Below are positions 24,729 through 32,969 of a stretch of DNA of 64,000 nucleotides, one piece after another. The notes under the pieces were generated by a model. That model did no database searches, had not been told where the DNA came from, and saw only the letters and a program-made list of their open reading frames with translations. The translations under genes and the position numbers were made by a program. The DNA is from VRUE01 sp963822295 (GTDB lineage: Bacteria; Actinomycetota; Thermoleophilia; Solirubrobacterales; 70-9). The stretch lies in the NCBI GenBank assembly GCA_963822295.1, contig CAWGHD010000002.1:744001-808000 (forward strand). Reading direction: 5' to 3'. Numbering within the stretch: the first letter of the stretch is position 1; each line of letters begins with the position of its first letter.

Positions 24729-25565
24729 TCAGTCGATCTCGACGACGTCGATCATGCCTTTGAGGGCGTGCGGCGGGCCGCCCTGGCGGTCGCTGATGAA
24801 GCAGAGCATCACGTATTTGCCGGAATCCAGGTTCATCTCGACGAGCTGGCTTTCGCCGCCTTCGATGACCGTGGTCCCCTGCAGCTCTTTCTCGTCGAAC
24901 GGCGGCGGGCCTTTTTCCTCTTTGAACGAGGTTTCGAGCTCCTCCTTGGTGAAGTCCCCTTTGAGCGGGGCGATCAGGAGGTGGTGCGGCTGGGCGCCGA
25001 CGTTGTCGAACGCGATCTCGTTTTCGCCGGCCGTCAGGCCATCGGGCGCGAACGAGTACTCGGCGGCCTCGACCGTGGCGTCCGCCTCCAGGTCCACGTC
25101 GGGCTCATCGCCCGTGACCTCCACCGCGAGCAGCCCAGCGGGGTCGAGGTCGTCTTCTTCGGTGTTGACCGCGTAGTAGGTGCCGGGGTAGAGCACCTGG
25201 GTGACCGATCCCGACTGACCCGATTTCACAGGGGCCACGCCGCCGCCGGCGAAGAACCACTCGGGGAACGGTTTGCCGCTCGAGGCGTCGTTGAGCCCGT
25301 CGACGACTTCCTCGGCCGAGTGTTTGCCCTCGACCCGGATCAGCTGCAGTTCCGCTTCGTCTTTGGCTTCGTTGGTGAGGGTGATCTCGGCCTCGCCGGT
25401 GTCGGCGCTTTCGGGGCCGCTGTAGCCGTCGTCGCTGAAGACGTAGCTCAGCGACTGGGCGTCCTCATCGGAGTCTCCGCATGCGGACAGGACGAAAACT
25501 GCTGAAAGTGCGAGCACGGCGCAGAGCGCGATGCGAATAAGACTGTGACTCGAGCCTCGACTCAC
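24729..25565 (-). CDS. Secreted lipoprotein with a cupredoxin-like copper site
   Basis: A 278-residue protein with a signal peptide and a lipobox ending LSAC (Cys29), so it is probably lipid-anchored outside the membrane. Two beta-rich halves follow. The second (about 155-278) has the ligand set of a type 1 copper protein: His194/His195 in AQPHHLLIA, Cys255 in YVMLCFISD, His266 and Met271 in PPHALKGM. The first half (about 35-150) looks like a degenerate copy without ligands. The GTG start at 25565 has a strong gaggaggag ribosome binding site. It is divergent from the secreted protein at 25627. Function as electron carrier, copper buffer or copper sensor is open. Confidence 0.8.
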   Translation of the reverse strand: MSRGSSHSLIRIALCAVLALSAVFVLSACGDSDEDAQSLSYVFSDDGYSGPESADTGEAEITLTNEAKDEAELQLIRVEGKHSAEEVVDGLNDASSGKPFPEWFFAGGGVAPVKSGQSGSVTQVLYPGTYYAVNTEEDDLDPAGLLAVEVTGDEPDVDLEADATVEAAEYSFAPDGLTAGENEIAFDNVGAQPHHLLIAPLKGDFTKEELETSFKEEKGPPPFDEKELQGTTVIEGGESQLVEMNLDSGKYVMLCFISDRQGGPPHALKGMIDVVEID

Positions 25566-25614
25566 TTCTCCTCCTCGATTGATGACCGGAAACCCTCCCC
25601 AGATGGGCTAAACC

Positions 25615-25620
25615 TACACT
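25615..25620 (+). promoter_or_regulatory. -10 element (TACACT) of a leaderless secreted-protein gene
   Basis: TACACT ends 6 nt before ATG 25627. The same hexamer precedes hflX at 28241. No clear -35 is present in the 61-nt divergent gap. Confidence 0.4.
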
Positions 25621-25626
25621 TCGGCC

Positions 25627-26376
25627 ATGAGGCTGTCGATCCGGGTCGCGCTCGCGGCCATCCTGGTCCTGGCGCTCGCCGGGACGGCGCGGGCGGGCTT
25701 CGGCGTGATCCTTCCCAGGGGGCCGGACCCCGCGGTGAAGAAGTGGCCGCACTGGCCCTACGAGACGATCTGCGGCGAAACCCCGTTCGACCCGGTGGGG
25801 GTCTTCAGCGGCGAGACGGTCGCCGAGAACGGCGCCGGGGAGCCCGAAGCGGCGCTGCGCGGCTTCCTCGCCGAGACCCTGGACACGGGGCTTCCGACGC
25901 GGTTCTGGCGGCCTGTGACCCTCACCGCCGACCGGGCGGAGTTCGCAAGCGGAAGGCTCTCGACCGTTCCCTACCTGCTCACCTTCGGCCGCGTGGGAGA
26001 TCGCTGGACAGGGGTGAGGGCGGGGTCGTGCCGGCCGCGAACGGTGCGCAACGGGATCATCGCCGCGCGCTGGGACCTGGTCGACGATCAACGCCTCACT
26101 CCGGCCACGCGGCGCATCCGGGTCGACCTCTCACCTGCCTATTCCGAATGCAACGGCGGGCGCGACGCCAGCAGGGCCGCGGAAGCGCCTGCCTTCACCC
26201 GGCGCGGAGACCGCCTCGTGATCACGATCTGGGTCCCACCTGCCCCGCCGCCGCCCGGTGTCGTCTACAACTGCAAAAGGGGCCCGCGGACGCCGCTCGT
26301 GGTCGAGCTGCCGGGCAGGCTCGGCTCGTCCACTCTCTGGGACGGAGCCACCTACCCGCCGCGCTTGCGCCAGTAG
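25627..26376 (+). CDS. Secreted protein of unknown function
   Basis: I do not recognise the family. The 249-residue product has a clear signal peptide (RLSIRVALAAILVLALAGTARA, cleavage likely after TARA near residue 23). The mature part of about 225 residues contains four cysteines (in ETICGE, AGSCRP, YSECNG and YNCKRG) that could form two disulfides, and a Pro-rich stretch VPPAPPPPG. There are no membrane segments and no enzyme motif. The gene starts 61 nt from a divergent copper-type lipoprotein and overlaps the convergent MBL-fold gene by 25 nt at its end. Confidence 0.75.
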   Translation: MRLSIRVALAAILVLALAGTARAGFGVILPRGPDPAVKKWPHWPYETICGETPFDPVGVFSGETVAENGAGEPEAALRGFLAETLDTGLPTRFWRPVTLTADRAEFASGRLSTVPYLLTFGRVGDRWTGVRAGSCRPRTVRNGIIAARWDLVDDQRLTPATRRIRVDLSPAYSECNGGRDASRAAEAPAFTRRGDRLVITIWVPPAPPPPGVVYNCKRGPRTPLVVELPGRLGSSTLWDGATYPPRLRQ

Positions 26377-27182
26377 CGGTCCAGCCCCCGCCACTGGTAC
26401 TGCGGCGGCACGCAGTGGATCACCTCGGCGGCGACCTCCTCGCTGTCGGCGAGGGCCGCCACCAGCGCCCGGTGCCGCTCCTCGTAGTCCTGCTCGTCGA
26501 GTTCACGCGCGAGCTGCGCCTCGGCGACCAGGCACTCCCGGACCGCGGCAAGGTGGGCCGGCGGCGAGTCGATCGCGCCGAAATGGGTGACGGCGAGCCG
26601 CTCCGGGGCCCATTCCTCGACCAGGTCGATCGAGGCGAGCCAGGTCTCGACGTCGATGTCGGGCGGCGGGGTGGGGGGGACGACGAGGTTGGAGCCGGGG
26701 ATCAGGACCGCGGCGACGTCGCCGACGAAGGCGGTGCCGGTCTCCTCGTGCAAATAGCAGACGTGGTGCGAGGCGTGGCCGGGCGTGTGGGCCACCCGCA
26801 TGCCGAGCACCGCCTCACCGCCGGCGAGCGCTCTCACGTTCTCCTCCGGCACCGGCACGATCTCGCCCCAGAGGCGCTCCATCTGGTCGCCGTAGAGGCG
26901 CTCGGCGCTGGCCAGCAGCCGCGAGGGGTCGATCAGGTGGGGCGCGCCGCGCTCGTGGACGTAGACCTCGAGGTCGGGCCAGCGGCGCACCAGGGCGCCG
27001 GTCGCGGCGGCGTGGTCGAGGTGGATGTGGGTGAGGACCACCGCGCGAGGCCGCTCGCCCTCGAGCGCCTCCAGCACCGTCTCGATCGAGGACTCGGGAC
27101 CGGGGTCGATCAGGGCGCCGTCGACCTCCCAGCAGCCGATCACGTGGGGGCGCCCGAGGTGGAGGACGTCGATGACTCGCAT
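26352..27182 (-). CDS. Metallo-beta-lactamase-fold hydrolase
   Basis: A 276-residue MBL-fold protein with the HxHxDH zinc motif VLTHIHLDHAAATG near residues 50-63, a third metal region in HTPGHASHHVCY near residue 133, the bridging aspartate in FVGDVA near 152 and a final His in VTHFGAID. This is the standard set for glyoxalase II-like or general MBL hydrolases; substrate is not evident. A C-terminal helical extension of about 80 residues is present. It is followed on the same strand by nothing close, while the NAD-dependent epimerase lies 16 nt upstream, so the two probably share a transcript. The end overlaps the convergent secreted-protein gene. Confidence 0.88.
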   Translation of the reverse strand: MRVIDVLHLGRPHVIGCWEVDGALIDPGPESSIETVLEALEGERPRAVVLTHIHLDHAAATGALVRRWPDLEVYVHERGAPHLIDPSRLLASAERLYGDQMERLWGEIVPVPEENVRALAGGEAVLGMRVAHTPGHASHHVCYLHEETGTAFVGDVAAVLIPGSNLVVPPTPPPDIDVETWLASIDLVEEWAPERLAVTHFGAIDSPPAHLAAVRECLVAEAQLARELDEQDYEERHRALVAALADSEEVAAEVIHCVPPQYQWRGLDRYWRKRGG

Positions 27183-27198
27183 CGAGGTCAGGACCGGT

Positions 27199-28197
27199 TC
27201 AGGCGGCGGGCGCCGGAGCGGGGAAGCGATCGTCCTCTTCGAGGGTCTGGCGGATGCCCTCCTCGATGCCGCGGGGGGCGAAGCCGAGCTCCCTGGCCGC
27301 CTTCTCGTTGGTCGCCCAGAAGGTGACGTTGTCGGCGGAGCTGATCAGCTCGCGCAGGTTCGGCGGCTGGCCCACCATCCTGCCGACCAGGGGCCCGATC
27401 GGCGTCATCGCCTTCATCAGCACGGTCGGAACGGCATGCTTCGGCGCCTTCTTGCCGGCGATTCCGGCGAGGGTCACGATCGCATCGCGCATCGTCGTCG
27501 GAGGGCCGGCGATCACGTAGGTCTCGCCCGCCGCGCCCCTGTCGAGGGCGAGGACTATTCCACCGGCCGTGTCCTCGACGTGGGCGAGGCAGAGGCCGAG
27601 GTCGGGGAATGGGATCAGCGGCATCCTTCCCTTGAGGAATTCGTCGATCAGGTCGCCGAGCTGGGAGGTGTCGCCCGGGCCGTAGACGCCCCCCGGCTGG
27701 ACGATCGCGCAGGGCAGGCCCTCGGCGATCATCCGCTTGGCGACCCTGTGCGCTTCGACCTTGGTCTGCTCGTAGTAGGAGGTGTACTCCTCGCCCGGGT
27801 GCTCGTAGGTCTCGTCGACGATCTGGTGGTGGGTGTTGCCGAAGGCGCCGCAGGTGGAGACGTAGACGACCTTCGGAACGCCGGCCTCCCTGGCTGCGCC
27901 GAGCACGTTCTCGGTGCCGGTCACGTTGGCCTCGTACATCGCCGGGTGCTGGGACTTGGGGATTCCGACCTCATACATGGCGGCGGCGTGGATCGCCCCG
28001 TCGCAGCCCTGTATGGCGGAGAGCATCGCGTCCCGGTCGCCGAGGTCGCCGCTGACCAGCTCGCAGCCGATCTCTGTCAGCGTCGCGGCTTTCTCGGGGC
28101 TGCGCACGAGGCAGACGACCTCGTCGCCGCGGTCGCGAAGCTGGCGTGCGACGCACCCTCCTATGAAGCCCGTGGCTCCGGTGACGAAGACCCTCAT
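27199..28197 (-). CDS. NAD(P)-dependent epimerase/dehydratase (extended SDR)
   Basis: A 332-residue extended short-chain dehydrogenase. The Rossmann motif GATGFIGG lies at residues 7-14, AAAMYEVG near 72, the serine region VYVSTCGAFG near 111 and the catalytic YxxxK in SYYEQTK near 141-147; PGGVYGPGD near 170 is the usual substrate-side loop. Such proteins act as sugar epimerases, dihydroflavonol-reductase-like enzymes or hydroxysteroid dehydrogenases; the sequence does not tell which. The ATG lies 8 nt after a TAGGGT -10 box (minus strand 28211-28206). The gene is divergent from hflX. Confidence 0.88.
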   Translation of the reverse strand: MRVFVTGATGFIGGCVARQLRDRGDEVVCLVRSPEKAATLTEIGCELVSGDLGDRDAMLSAIQGCDGAIHAAAMYEVGIPKSQHPAMYEANVTGTENVLGAAREAGVPKVVYVSTCGAFGNTHHQIVDETYEHPGEEYTSYYEQTKVEAHRVAKRMIAEGLPCAIVQPGGVYGPGDTSQLGDLIDEFLKGRMPLIPFPDLGLCLAHVEDTAGGIVLALDRGAAGETYVIAGPPTTMRDAIVTLAGIAGKKAPKHAVPTVLMKAMTPIGPLVGRMVGQPPNLRELISSADNVTFWATNEKAARELGFAPRGIEEGIRQTLEEDDRFPAPAPAA

Positions 28198-28218
28198 CGG
28201 CGCTAACCCTATAGCCGA

Positions 28219-28246
28219 TTGGCTCGCCGGCCAGTCCGCCTACACT
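28219..28246 (+). promoter_or_regulatory. hflX promoter (leaderless)
   Basis: TTGGCT (28219-28224) and TACACT (28241-28246) are 16 bp apart, and the -10 box ends 7 nt before the hflX ATG. On the other strand TAGGGT (28211-28206) lies 8 nt before the divergent epimerase start. The 56-bp gap therefore seems to hold two back-to-back leaderless promoters. Confidence 0.55.
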
Positions 28247-28253
28247 GGGTCCG

Positions 28254-29597
28254 ATGGACCGTTCGAGAAACGGGCGCAAGGCCCAGACCACCTACGCGGC
28301 GGTCGGCGCCGGGGTCTCCAATCCCCGGGCCCGCCAGCGCGCGCTCGCGATCGGCATCTCCGACGGCCAGGAGGCGGAGGAGCAGCTCGCCGAGCTCAAG
28401 GAGCTTCTGCGCACGGCAGGGGTCGCGACCGCCGGCGAAGCGGTGCAGCAGCGCGCCAAACCGGACCCCGACCGCTACGTCGGGCGCGGAAAGCTCGAGG
28501 AGCTGAAGGCCCAGATCGCGGCCTGCGACGCCAACCTCGTCGCCTGCGACGACGAGCTCGCCCCGCGCCAGGAGCGAAACCTGGAGGCCGCCCTCGGAGT
28601 GCCGGTGATCGACCGCACGGCGGTGATCCTCGACATCTTCGCCGACCACGCCCACTCCGCCGAGGGCAAGCTCCAGGTCGAGCTCGCCCAGCTCGAGTAC
28701 AACATGGCCCGCATGCGGGGGCTCTGGACCCACCTCGAGCGCCTCGGCGCCGGCCGCATGGACGGCGGCATCGGCACCAGGGGCCCGGGGGAGAGCCAGA
28801 TCGAGACCGACCGCCGCCTCGCCCGCAACCGGATCTCGGCCCTGCGCCGCCGCCTCTCGCGGCTGGAGCGCAACCGCGGCGTGATGCGGGCGCGCCGCGA
28901 CCGCTCGTCGCTGCCCCGCGTCGCCCTGGCCGGCTACACCAACGCCGGCAAGTCGACGCTGCTGAACGCGCTGACCGGCGCCGAGGTCGGAGTGGGGGAC
29001 AGGCTCTTCCAGACGCTCGACCCGACGACCCGCAGCTTCGAGCTCTCCGGGCGCGACCACCTGATCACGGACACGGTCGGCTTCATCGAGAAGCTCCCCC
29101 ACCAGCTGGTCGAGGCGTTCAAGGCGACGCTCGAGGAGACCGTGCTCGCAGACCTGATCCTGCACGTCGTCGACGCCGCCGCCCCCGAGGAGCGCCTGGT
29201 CGCCGACATGAGGGCCGTCGACGAGGTGCTGGAGGAGATCGGGGCGGGCGGCAAGCCGCGCCTGCTGGTCCTCAACAAGGCCGACCTGCTCGACGAGGAG
29301 GAGCGCCGCGACGCGCTGCTGCGCCACCCCGAGGCGGTGCTCGTCTCGGCGCTCGAGGCGGAGGGACTGGACGAGCTGAGCGCGAGGGTCGAGGCGGCCT
29401 TCGAGGAGACGCTGGCCGAGGTCGAGCTCCTGGTCCCCTACGCGCAGGGCGCCCGCCTGCACGAGCTGCACGAGGTCGCCGGGGCCCTCGAGCGAACAGA
29501 CCTCGAGGACGGCGTGCTGGTGCACGCGAAGCTACCGGTGGCCGAGATGCACAGGTTCGACGACCTCAGCACGAACGGAACTGGCGCTGCCGGTTAG
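28254..29597 (+). CDS. hflX: Ribosome-associated GTPase HflX
   Basis: HflX binds the 50S subunit and splits stalled ribosomes after stress. The 447-residue protein has the N-terminal HflX domain (YVGRGKLEELKAQI; VIDRTAVILDIFADHAHSAEGKLQVELAQ), a coiled-coil linker around GPGESQIETDRR, and the GTPase domain. G1 is GYTNAGKST near residue 228, G2/G3 lie in FQTLDPTTRSF and DTVGFIEKLP, G4 is NKAD and G5 is VSALEAEG. A short C-terminal extension ends in TGAAG. dut follows after 9 nt. Confidence 0.95.
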   Translation: MDRSRNGRKAQTTYAAVGAGVSNPRARQRALAIGISDGQEAEEQLAELKELLRTAGVATAGEAVQQRAKPDPDRYVGRGKLEELKAQIAACDANLVACDDELAPRQERNLEAALGVPVIDRTAVILDIFADHAHSAEGKLQVELAQLEYNMARMRGLWTHLERLGAGRMDGGIGTRGPGESQIETDRRLARNRISALRRRLSRLERNRGVMRARRDRSSLPRVALAGYTNAGKSTLLNALTGAEVGVGDRLFQTLDPTTRSFELSGRDHLITDTVGFIEKLPHQLVEAFKATLEETVLADLILHVVDAAAPEERLVADMRAVDEVLEEIGAGGKPRLLVLNKADLLDEEERRDALLRHPEAVLVSALEAEGLDELSARVEAAFEETLAEVELLVPYAQGARLHELHEVAGALERTDLEDGVLVHAKLPVAEMHRFDDLSTNGTGAAG

Positions 29598-29600
29598 GGT
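29595..29600 (+). promoter_or_regulatory. Candidate -10 element (TAGGGT) for dut
   Basis: TAGGGT overlaps the hflX stop and ends 6 nt before the dut GTG. It would allow dut to be transcribed separately as a leaderless message. Confidence 0.35.
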
Positions 29601-29606
29601 GGCGCC

Positions 29607-30038
29607 GTGGAACTGAACGTCTCGCGGGTGAAGGATGGCGCGACTCTGCCCTCCCGGGCGCATGAGGGGGATGCGGGGTTGGATTTGTATGCCTGCGAGG
29701 CGGCTCATATCGGGCCGGGGGAGCGGTGGAGCGTGGGGACGGGGATCGCGGTCGAGATTCCCGAGGGTCACGCCGGGCTCGTCCTGCCTCGTTCGGGGCT
29801 CGCCCGCAAGCACGGGATCTCGCTCGTCAACAGCCCGGGGCTGATCGACTCCGGCTATCGCGGCGAGGTCAGCGTCCTGCTGCTCAACACCGATCCCGCC
29901 GACACCTTCATGGTCGAGCCCGGCGACCGGATCGCGCAGCTCGTGATCTCCCCGGTCGACCCGGCGCAGCCGGTGGAGGTCGACTCGCTCACGGACTCCG
30001 CCCGCGGCGAGGGCGGCTTCGGCTCCAGCGGCCGCTAG
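29607..30038 (+). CDS. dut: dUTP diphosphatase
   Basis: Trimeric dUTPase that hydrolyses dUTP to dUMP, keeping uracil out of DNA and feeding thymidylate synthesis. The 143-residue protein contains all five motifs: HEGDAGLDLYA, LPRSGLA, GLIDSGYRGEV (with catalytic Asp), GDRIAQLVI and the C-terminal GGFGSSG that closes over the active site. Initiation is at GTG 29607. The stop overlaps the end of the convergent RTX-like gene by 4 nt. Confidence 0.96.
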   Translation: MELNVSRVKDGATLPSRAHEGDAGLDLYACEAAHIGPGERWSVGTGIAVEIPEGHAGLVLPRSGLARKHGISLVNSPGLIDSGYRGEVSVLLLNTDPADTFMVEPGDRIAQLVISPVDPAQPVEVDSLTDSARGEGGFGSSGR

Positions 30039-32185
30039 CGGCGCCGCACCCGGAACGAGAAGTGGGCCGGCGAGCGGTCGCGGTTGCCCGCCACGTCGAT
30101 CGCGAAGACGCGGAAGAGGTGGCGGCCCCGCCGGACCATGAACGCCCGCGGCGAGCGGCAGGGCGCGAACGGCCGGCCGTCGAGCCTGCAGCGGAAGCTC
30201 GAGCCGGCCTCGGAGGAGGCGAAGGAGAAGGCGACCCGCCGCAGCCGCCGTTTGGCCGTCGAGAGCTTGGCCGGGCCGCGCAGGATGCGGGTCTGGGGCG
30301 CCGTGCGGTCGGCCGGCCGGGCCGGGGTCACCGGGATCAGCGTCGGGGGCTCGAAGCTGTCCGGGGCGGCCTGGCCGATCGCCTCGCAGCCGACCGGGGT
30401 CGGGTCGGCGATCGGGGGCAGGTCGATCAGCGCCCTGTCGGCGGCCCCGCCGCCGCAGTCGATGACGAGGTCGACGTCGCCGGAGTTGGCGAGGATCGAG
30501 TCGTCTCCCTCGTGGGCGAAGTAGGTGTCGGCGCCCGGGCGCCCGAGCAGCTGGTTGGGCCCGGAGTCGCCGTGGAAGACGTCGTCGTTGCCGCTGCCCT
30601 CGAGGTCCTCGATCCCCACGAGCTGGCCCAGCGAGCCGCTCGAGCAGACCGGCGCGCCGCCGCCCGGCCGGCCGGCGGCGCCGGCGTAGAGCCGGGCGTC
30701 GATCGGTTCCCCGAGTTTCAGTTTCGACCATGAGGAGTTGTCGCGGTCGGGGCCGCCGTCGACGACGTCACCCTCGCACAGGACGTCGTTGAGGAAGAGG
30801 TCGTTGCCGGAGCCGCCGAACAGCTGGTCGAAGCCTTCGTTGTTGAGCAGCGCGTCGTCACCCGCCAGGGCCGCCTGCCAGTCGTCGCCCGGGCCGTCGA
30901 CGAGCACGTCTTCGCTGAGCTCGCCGCCGAGGATCGAATCGCCGCCAGGGCCGCCGGCGACGATCACCGCGGTCCAGCTCGGGAACCCGTCGGCCCGCAG
31001 GGTGTCGTTGCCGCCCGCCCCGGCGACGACGATCGCGTCGAGCGGCCCGCTCAGGGGGCAGTCGAGCCGGCTGCCCCCGCTGGCGACGCAGCCGGGCGGG
31101 GTCTGGTCGAAGGTCGTGGCGGTGAGCTGGAGGACGACCGAGTCGGGAAATCCCGGCACGTAGGTGGCGGTCATCTGATCGGCGGCCGAGCTGCCGGTCA
31201 GGTGGAGGGCTGCGGGTCCTGGCTCTCCGGGCGTCTGGAACCCGGCGCTCGCTTTCGTGACGTCGCGGAGCCCGATCGCGGTGCCGGGGTCTCCGGGGCC
31301 GGCATCTTCGTCGTCTTCGCCCGGCCCGCCTTCGAGCAGGTCGCCGTCGGCGCCGCCGCGCAGCGTGTCGTTCCCGCCGCCGCCGAGGATCGCGTCGGCG
31401 CCGCCGCCCCCGAAGATCCTCTCCGGGCCGTCGGTGCCGGAGATGTAGTCGGAGAAGGGCGTTCCGATGATCCGCTCGAAGACCCCGGCCCCGGCCTGGA
31501 CTTCGTCGACGCCGCCGCCGTCGGTGGCGACGCCGTTGTCGCCGACGCCGGTCGCGAGGTCGAGGTAGACCCCGCGCTCGCCGTCGGAGGCCGGGAAGCC
31601 GGCGACGCCGATGGGCCGCGTGAACCCGGGGGTGGAGCCGGACGCGTAGCTGAGCGTGTCGGTGCCGCCGCCGGAGTCGAGGAGTTCGTCGACCGTCGCG
31701 TCGCCGCGGGCCGTGTCGTCGCCGCCTTCGCCGTCGATCGCGTCGAAGCCGAAGCCGCCGGCGAGCAGGTCGTTGCCGGGGCCGCCGCGGAGCAGGTCGT
31801 CACCGATCCCTCCGAAGAGGCGGTCGTTGCCCTCGCCGCCTCTCAGCCTGTCGTTGCCGCGCTGGCCGTAGACGACGTCGTCGCCGGCGCCGCCGTCGAA
31901 GGTCTGGCTGCCGATCCCGAGGTAGCAGCCCTGCGGGCAGTCGGAGGCGGCGGTGATCGGGGTCGGCACGATCGTGTCGTCGCCGCCTCCGGCGTGCACG
32001 GCGGCGACCCCCGGCGGGACATGGATGACGTCGTCGCAGGGGGTCCCGACAACGACCTCTCCACGGCGCTCGACCCCGTCGGCGCAACTCGGAGCCGCCG
32101 AGTCCTGTGCGGCCCCGGCGGGCGAGGCGGCGATCAGGCCGGCTGAGATCGCGAGCGCGGCCAGGCACGTTTTCGAGTTGCCCAT
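30035..32185 (-). CDS. Secreted RTX-like protein with haemolysin-type calcium-binding repeats
   Basis: A 716-residue exported protein with an N-terminal signal peptide (LAALAISAGLIAASPAGA). From about residue 70 to 590 it carries many glycine/aspartate nonapeptides of the GGxGxDxLx type (GGEGNDRLFGGIGDDLLRGG and similar), which fold as calcium-binding parallel beta-rolls. The blocks are interrupted by unique segments around 150-240 and 310-400. After the repeats, TPARPADRTAPQT leads to a basic C-terminal beta-domain with two cysteines (FRCRLDGRPFAPCRS) and the end FSFRVRRR, similar to the Ig-like domain in the protein at 40872. No type I secretion genes are nearby; a Sec-type signal implies ordinary export. 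Confidence 0.85.
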   Translation of the reverse strand: MGNSKTCLAALAISAGLIAASPAGAAQDSAAPSCADGVERRGEVVVGTPCDDVIHVPPGVAAVHAGGGDDTIVPTPITAASDCPQGCYLGIGSQTFDGGAGDDVVYGQRGNDRLRGGEGNDRLFGGIGDDLLRGGPGNDLLAGGFGFDAIDGEGGDDTARGDATVDELLDSGGGTDTLSYASGSTPGFTRPIGVAGFPASDGERGVYLDLATGVGDNGVATDGGGVDEVQAGAGVFERIIGTPFSDYISGTDGPERIFGGGGADAILGGGGNDTLRGGADGDLLEGGPGEDDEDAGPGDPGTAIGLRDVTKASAGFQTPGEPGPAALHLTGSSAADQMTATYVPGFPDSVVLQLTATTFDQTPPGCVASGGSRLDCPLSGPLDAIVVAGAGGNDTLRADGFPSWTAVIVAGGPGGDSILGGELSEDVLVDGPGDDWQAALAGDDALLNNEGFDQLFGGSGNDLFLNDVLCEGDVVDGGPDRDNSSWSKLKLGEPIDARLYAGAAGRPGGGAPVCSSGSLGQLVGIEDLEGSGNDDVFHGDSGPNQLLGRPGADTYFAHEGDDSILANSGDVDLVIDCGGGAADRALIDLPPIADPTPVGCEAIGQAAPDSFEPPTLIPVTPARPADRTAPQTRILRGPAKLSTAKRRLRRVAFSFASSEAGSSFRCRLDGRPFAPCRSPRAFMVRRGRHLFRVFAIDVAGNRDRSPAHFSFRVRRR

Positions 32186-32240
32186 ACTCCCGAATACCCG
32201 TTGGGTGCCAATCGACTCGGAGCGGGCGATAAGCGCGCGC

Positions 32241-32969
32241 CTACGCCGCGGCCCGGGCCGACTCGTGGGCGGCGCGCTCGAGCTCGTCGTCGAGCGGCTC
32301 GAGGTCGGGCCTCTCGCCGTAGCGGCGCTCGAGCGCCAGGGAGACCAGGTGGTCGGCGAGCCAGGCGTTCTTGGGCAGTAGCGGGCCGTGCAGGTAGGTG
32401 CCGATCAGGTTGTCGCGCCGCACCCCCTCGAGGCCGTCGTTGCCGTTGTTGCCGAAGCCGCTCAGCACCCGTCCCAGTGGCACGGCCTCGGGGCCGAGGT
32501 GGGTTCGCCCGCCGTGGTTCTCGAAGCCGGCGATCGTCCGCTTCTCGCCGTCGAGCTCGGCCTCGATCGCGACGTTGCCGATCAGGCGCGGGCCCTCCTC
32601 GCGGACGGTCTCGAGGTCGGCGATGCCGAGGCCGGGCAGCTTCTCCTCGTCGAGCTGGTAGCTGTGGCCGAGCAGCTGGTAGCCGCCGCAGACGGCGAGC
32701 ACGACGGCGCCGTCGGAGACCGCCGAGGCGAGCGCCTCGCGCTTGCTCGCGACCATGTCGGCGGCGACCGCGCGCTGGTCGCGGTCCTGCCCGCCGCCGA
32801 TGTAGACGAAGTCGTGGGCGGCGGGGTCGACGGGATCGCCGGCTCCGGCCGCGGCCAGCTCGAACCCGATCCCCCGCCACTCGCAGCGCCTCTGCAGGAA
32901 GAGGATGTTGCCGCGGTCGGCGTAGATGTTCATCTGGTCCGGGTAGAGGGCGAGCAGGCGAAGCTCCAT
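32241..32969 (-). CDS. gatD: Lipid II isoglutaminyl synthase, glutaminase subunit GatD
   Basis: GatD supplies ammonia from glutamine to MurT, which amidates the D-glutamate of lipid II. The 242-residue class I glutamine-amidotransferase-like protein (CobB/CobQ type) shows YIGGGQDRDQ near residue 56, the nucleophile Cys in VLAVCGGYQLLGHSY near residue 93, GFENHGGRTHLG near 150 and the catalytic His in GTYLHGPLLPKN near 190. ATG 32969 shares one base with the preceding TGA. Actinobacterial murT and gatD are normally adjacent; here a methyltransferase gene separates them in one tightly overlapping operon. Confidence 0.92.
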   Translation of the reverse strand: MELRLLALYPDQMNIYADRGNILFLQRRCEWRGIGFELAAAGAGDPVDPAAHDFVYIGGGQDRDQRAVAADMVASKREALASAVSDGAVVLAVCGGYQLLGHSYQLDEEKLPGLGIADLETVREEGPRLIGNVAIEAELDGEKRTIAGFENHGGRTHLGPEAVPLGRVLSGFGNNGNDGLEGVRRDNLIGTYLHGPLLPKNAWLADHLVSLALERRYGERPDLEPLDDELERAAHESARAAA

